A stretch of DNA of 64,000 nucleotides, from assembly GCA_029964075.1 (NCBI GenBank), contig CM057134.1, positions 19,074,905-19,138,904 of the forward strand, written 5' to 3'. Below are positions 60,251 through 64,000 of the stretch, in pieces. Below the pieces are notes generated by a model that worked only from the letters and a program-made list of their open reading frames with translations, did no database searches and was not told the origin of the DNA. Origin of the DNA: Patiria pectinifera (lineage: Eukaryota > Echinodermata > Asteroidea > Valvatida > Asterinidae). The position numbers and the translations under genes were made by a program. The number at the start of each line of letters is the position of its first letter. The stretch's first letter is position 1.

Positions 60251-62060
60251 TCCATTCTGCCTGTTTTTCTTTAGGCAGTTTTAATAACGTCACCAGATTT
60301 AGTGGGACGTTGGAGAATGAGTTGACTTTAAACCACCTGATTCCCACCATTTTAGAACGTCCGAACGAGTATGCGTGCCACTTCATCGGCGAGTTGCAAG
60401 GCTGCTCTCATCCAGTCCATCACCCGCCTGCCTGTGCGTATCTTGCAAACGACCGATGCCAGTTTGAATCACTCAAGTGCCCTATGGATCCTCCCTTTTC
60501 AGGTGTGGCATCTCCCGGAATTTATTCCACAGCATATCCGCTGGACTCCTACCACCAGGCCGCTTCCGGCGACCATTTTCTTTGGTCTTCAATGCACTAT
60601 GGTCCCTACGGGGATGCGAATGCTGAACATTTCTCACTCTCCCCGCATCAGTCCTTCATACGACAGCCATACTTCAGCTCAACAACACCGCTCTTGTCAT
60701 GACAGTGACCGCGTGCACGACGCTTAAGCTGAAAGTTATCGCCGTTCGCCCCAGGATTCTTCACCATCCCAATCCCATTCCCAAATTCGGTGACGTTCCA
60801 GATTTCCTCGTAGCCGTAGCCGCTCCAACTCCCCTACCGGAGGCTGCGGTTGTTCAGAATCACTGAAGATCGGAAAGGATGATTCCCGATCTTCAGTGAT
60901 TCACAACAAGAATTTACAGATTTGGAGAACACTTCTATGTCACACCAAGGTAACCTGGTGGAGCCAGTAGTGAGTACAATTTCCTCCTCCCTCACCAAAG
61001 GAACCTACTTGTAGTTTCATACCGTCAAGCCTACCGATCCTGGTCCCTCACCAAAATTTACGGTTCCGGTTCTGGTTTCTGTTCAAATATTTTGGAGGAA
61101 GTTTTTACCAAGGTGCAGAAAAAGAAATCAGAATTCCCAACGCAGATGACACCATCAGCCACTTGTTTACTATGCCCACTATTTCCTCTGAAGTTAAGGA
61201 CAAACTCCGTTTCAATGTTTCCTGACAAACGTACCAGTGACCTAAATAAAACTCAGAAGTTGGTTGTCACATGCGCCATGCATGGAGCCAAAGTGTCTAG
61301 TTTCTCCATCCTACTTTTGGACGTGCTGGCACATGTCTCTGAGGATCCATCATTTTTTAGGTTCCTAGACGACTGTTTAGGCTCAAGCCTATGAGATTTT
61401 GCAGCTTGTGCAGTCATCCCTTCCTCACAGCATCGATCATTAATACTGGACAACGTATTCTCGCCTTCCAAGTTCCCAGGGATCCAGAGAGTTCATTGAT
61501 GATCTTCCTCTTCTGGGGATGACTTGTTCGATATTAAGTTTGATGAGGCTATAATGAAGGAAGCTATAAGCGCCTGAAGACAGATGACAGAATATACCTT
61601 TGTCAGTCCTCTTCAAAACCATCATCCTGGCCTACGCAGACAACTAAAAAAGACAAAGGAACAGTTGAGGTTCCTTTCGTCGCTCTTACACAACCCAGCT
61701 TGGTCGCCCCAAGGTCTCTTTCTGCCGGGGTACCACTGAACATAACTTTCAGCGTCAAACCCTCGCCTTTACCAAGATAGCACCCACTAGACCAACATAC
61801 TCTTTCATGTCTCAAGGATCTAAAGGATCCAAAGATGTGACCCCGGGGACCATCTAATTCACATTTCTCCGGCACCAGGACAAGTAGGGGGGCGTCTGTT
61901 GGAATTCTCTTACAAATGGACTCGCATTACTGAAGATCATCATAAATTCTACATACAGTGTTTCTGGGCTATCGTCAAGAATTTTACCCAAACATCCTTG
62001 CACCCTCACATGTTTCCTCTCCGACCCACGCTGTGCGTCCCTCTCATCTCTGCTCGTTGG
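60251..62060 (+). pseudogene. Possible 5' (gag-like) part of the DIRS-like element
   Basis: Between the gypsy LTR and the recognisable reverse transcriptase are Ser/Pro/Arg-rich broken frames (e.g. 60238-60702, 61092-61394) with no named domain. Position and orientation suggest the upstream gene of the DIRS-like element, but similarity is not demonstrated. Confidence 0.35.
60857..60902. repeat. Perfect 17-bp hairpin
   Basis: GAATCACTGAAGATCGG at 60857-60873 and its exact complement at 60886-60902 are separated by 12 nt. No T-run follows and no protein-coding reason for it is evident. Confidence 0.85.
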
Positions 62061-64000
62061 ATTTCCTAGAAAGAGGAAATTGCTTCACTGATAGACCAAA
62101 ATGTTCTTAGCATCCTCATCAATTCCAGGAGAGGTCAACGGCCAACTTCCGGCTGGAAGAGACCCCGCGGCCATCCAAGATCATCTTCGTTGGAACAACT
62201 CAGACGGCCTTGCCAGATTGACTACATGTGGAATGAGGCTGTGGGATGCGGGCACAGGAGATCAGCACTACGGATGTATACTGTCTATGCGGATGAGTGA
62301 GTGAGTGAGTGATAGACAAGAAGGCCATAGTTGCTCTTCCTCAAAATTCAACCATGGGATTCACCTCAACCTTCTTCCATGCTCCAAAGAAATCTGGCGA
62401 ATGACAGCCATTCATCAACCTTCGGCCTCTCAATGCCTTCTATCAATGGAATGCCTTCTATGGAAAATTAGCTGCCGTCCTACAAACCCTCCCTCATGGC
62501 TGGTGGGTGACATTCTTGGATCTGAAGGACGCATGGCAGAGAAATCTTCCCTGGTCCCCTCTCAGAGCTCATTGTTCCTCAGGGCCTCGCTCAACATGAT
62601 ATTGGGCAGAGCTATACCCCTTCCATTGAACATTGTGTGGCCTTGGAGGAATGTGTTTATCTGTTCTGGCTTCGTCTTCTGGGTTTCATGGCAAGCTTGG
62701 TAGATATTGTGCCTTGGTGCAGAATGCACATGCGTCCACTTCAACTTCACCTACTTTACCATTATCGGCCACAGAAGGATCCCATCTACAAACCTGTTCC
62801 GATAAATCCGATGATTCGATTCGATCTTGAATGGTAGCTCTCACGTCAGAATCATCTTTGCGGTTCACCATTCCCACGACACTTTACATCACTGATTCTG
62901 ACCACAGACGCATCAAATTCAGGCTGGGGTGCTCACCTGGCAGGAATGTGGTCTCCAACAGAGCAACTCCTGCACATCAACGATCTAGAACTCCTGGCAG
63001 TTTGCAAGGCCCTTTGGTACATACAAAAAACGGTTGCGAACTGCCTCGTACTTGTTAAAACAGACAACTCAACAACAGTGTCTTACTTTAACCGTAAGGG
63101 ATACCCATTCATGCTGGTGTGGAAGCTTCTGAGTTTTGTTCATCCTTCAGAAGATTTCAGTACAAGCAAGCCACCTATCTAGGCCATCAGCCTTGGTCTG
63201 AAATTTTGGCCACCGGTATCAAATGAGGGGATTCCCACAGAGCGGTCTCTATATCGTCCTACGGGGTACGAGTTTCAATACTCTGGACACCCCACACAAA
63301 GACTCTTTGCAGCTCATCTAAACAACCAGTTGCCAACCTTTTGCTCTAACATGCCCACCCTCAATCAGGGGCAATCTGTCTGCGATCTGTCTGCTACCTC
63401 GTATCCTAGAGGAGATCAGTCAGGAGAGATGCAATTCTGGTCGAGACAGGCATGGTTTCCTCGACTCCTGGACCTCCTATAATCCACTTGTCTCTTGTCT
63501 TGCCAAAACATCCAGACCTGACACAACCAGTCTCCAAGGTACTTCATTCAGATCCAGACAGTCTCAACCTTTCTGCCTGGATGCTATCAAGTTGTCCTTC
63601 CGAACAGCAGGCCTTTCAGAGGTTGCTGCAGCCATGGCAGGAAAGAGTAGACTGGCTTCAACAAGAAGAACTTACAACAATCACTGACAGTGTTATGTCA
63701 AATGGTGTTCCAAGGAAATTATCAATTCCAATTATGCATCTTTAAAGAACATTGGGGATTTTGTAGTCCATCTGTACAATTCTCATCTTCAGATTGCAAC
63801 AATTCAAGGCTACAGATAGGCTTTTGGGGTTATCCTTGAAGGCTTTCATGATGGTTCTCCATCTCCCACCTTATTGAGGGTATGTTCATCAAGAGACCCC
63901 CAATAAAGAAGCTGACTCCATCTTGGGACCTTGGGACACTGTACTTCACAAGTTGGCAAAAGCCCCCTTTGTCCTCTGCTCTTCATCATCTGACAGTTTA
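62060..64000 (+). pseudogene. DIRS-like (tyrosine recombinase) retrotransposon, partial and frameshifted
   Basis: The reverse transcriptase is marked by KEEIASLIDQNVL, GFTSTFFHAPKKSGEWQPFI (~62350), FLDLKDAW (~62512) and LLGFMAS (~62678). A DIRS-type RNase H follows: TDASNSGWGAH (~62903), LHINDLELLAV (~62973) and KTDNSTTVSYFNRKG (~63058). Near 63640-63830, RRTYNN, WCSKEI, IGDFVVHLYNSHLQIATIQG resemble the N-terminal part of the DIRS tyrosine recombinase. Parts lie in different frames with stops. The catalytic recombinase domain and right terminus are beyond the window, and a LINE tail interrupts it at 62097. Confidence 0.85.
62097..62309 (+). mobile_element. 5'-truncated LINE tail with (GAGT)n end
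   Basis: The 213-bp insert is flanked by TGATAGAC at 62089-62096 and 62310-62317. Its frame ends RRGQRPTSGWKRPRGHPRSS...MYTVYADE, resembling the basic C-terminal tail of non-LTR element ORF2 proteins, then a stop and GATGAGTGAGTGAGTGAG. Removing it rejoins the DIRS-like frame (SLIDQ to DKKAIVAL). LINE clade not determined. Confidence 0.8.

Overview
This window is nuclear DNA from an intron-rich, AT-leaning animal genome. Coding exons are short, have GT-AG introns and match bilaterian genes. Introns and spacers are packed with small DNA transposons, tRNA-derived SINEs and minisatellites. The repeat load (SINEs with a TTGGGCAAGRCAC module, DIRS-type and Ty3/gypsy elements) fits a marine invertebrate, possibly an invertebrate deuterostome. 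I cannot name the species from sequence alone.

Three cellular protein genes lie head to tail on the + strand. (1) The ribosomal protein eL22 gene (RPL22) occupies 456-3551 and lacks only its first few codons, which are off the left edge or unrecognised. (2) An ING4/ING5-type chromatin reader occupies 10829-16323 in eight exons. It encodes 252 aa, with an N-terminal ING helical domain and a C-terminal PHD finger. Its short upstream region has CRE, CCAAT and E2F-like sites. (3) A NEURL4 orthologue occupies 20291-45518 in 28 exons that join in phase to a 1449-aa protein. It has six neuralized (NHR) repeats and a Cys/His-rich C-terminal region with an F-H-G-T motif. A short uORF overlaps its start codon. 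A tRNA-Pro(UGG) gene lies just upstream on the minus strand.

Region by region: 1-5.2 kb is RPL22 plus MITE-like elements. 5.3-10.3 kb is an array of ~860-bp repeat units, with three-plus direct copies, one inverted copy and a 720-bp transposon with a 9-bp target duplication. 10.7-16.6 kb is the ING gene. 16.6-20.2 kb is a spacer with three inverted-repeat elements and the tRNA. 20.2-45.8 kb is NEURL4, whose introns hold a hAT remnant, TTAA-flanked MITEs, SINEs and tandem repeats. 45.8-49 kb has no recognisable gene.

The most unusual locus is 49,058-54,114. A TTAA-type MITE is split by a 4.5-kb element with TAGCCC...GGGCTA ends, a perfect 9-bp target duplication and terminal inverted repeats of roughly 230 bp. 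That element carries a spliced, frameshifted, cysteine-rich minus-strand gene that is not a transposase I recognise. It is itself interrupted by a 119-bp hairpin and a 572-bp inverted-repeat element. From 54.8 kb to the right edge the sequence is mobile DNA: a GC-rich repeat element, tandem repeats, a truncated minus-strand Ty3/gypsy element (57.5-60.25 kb), and a + strand DIRS-like tyrosine-recombinase retrotransposon running off the edge. The DIRS-like element is interrupted by a LINE tail with its own target duplication.
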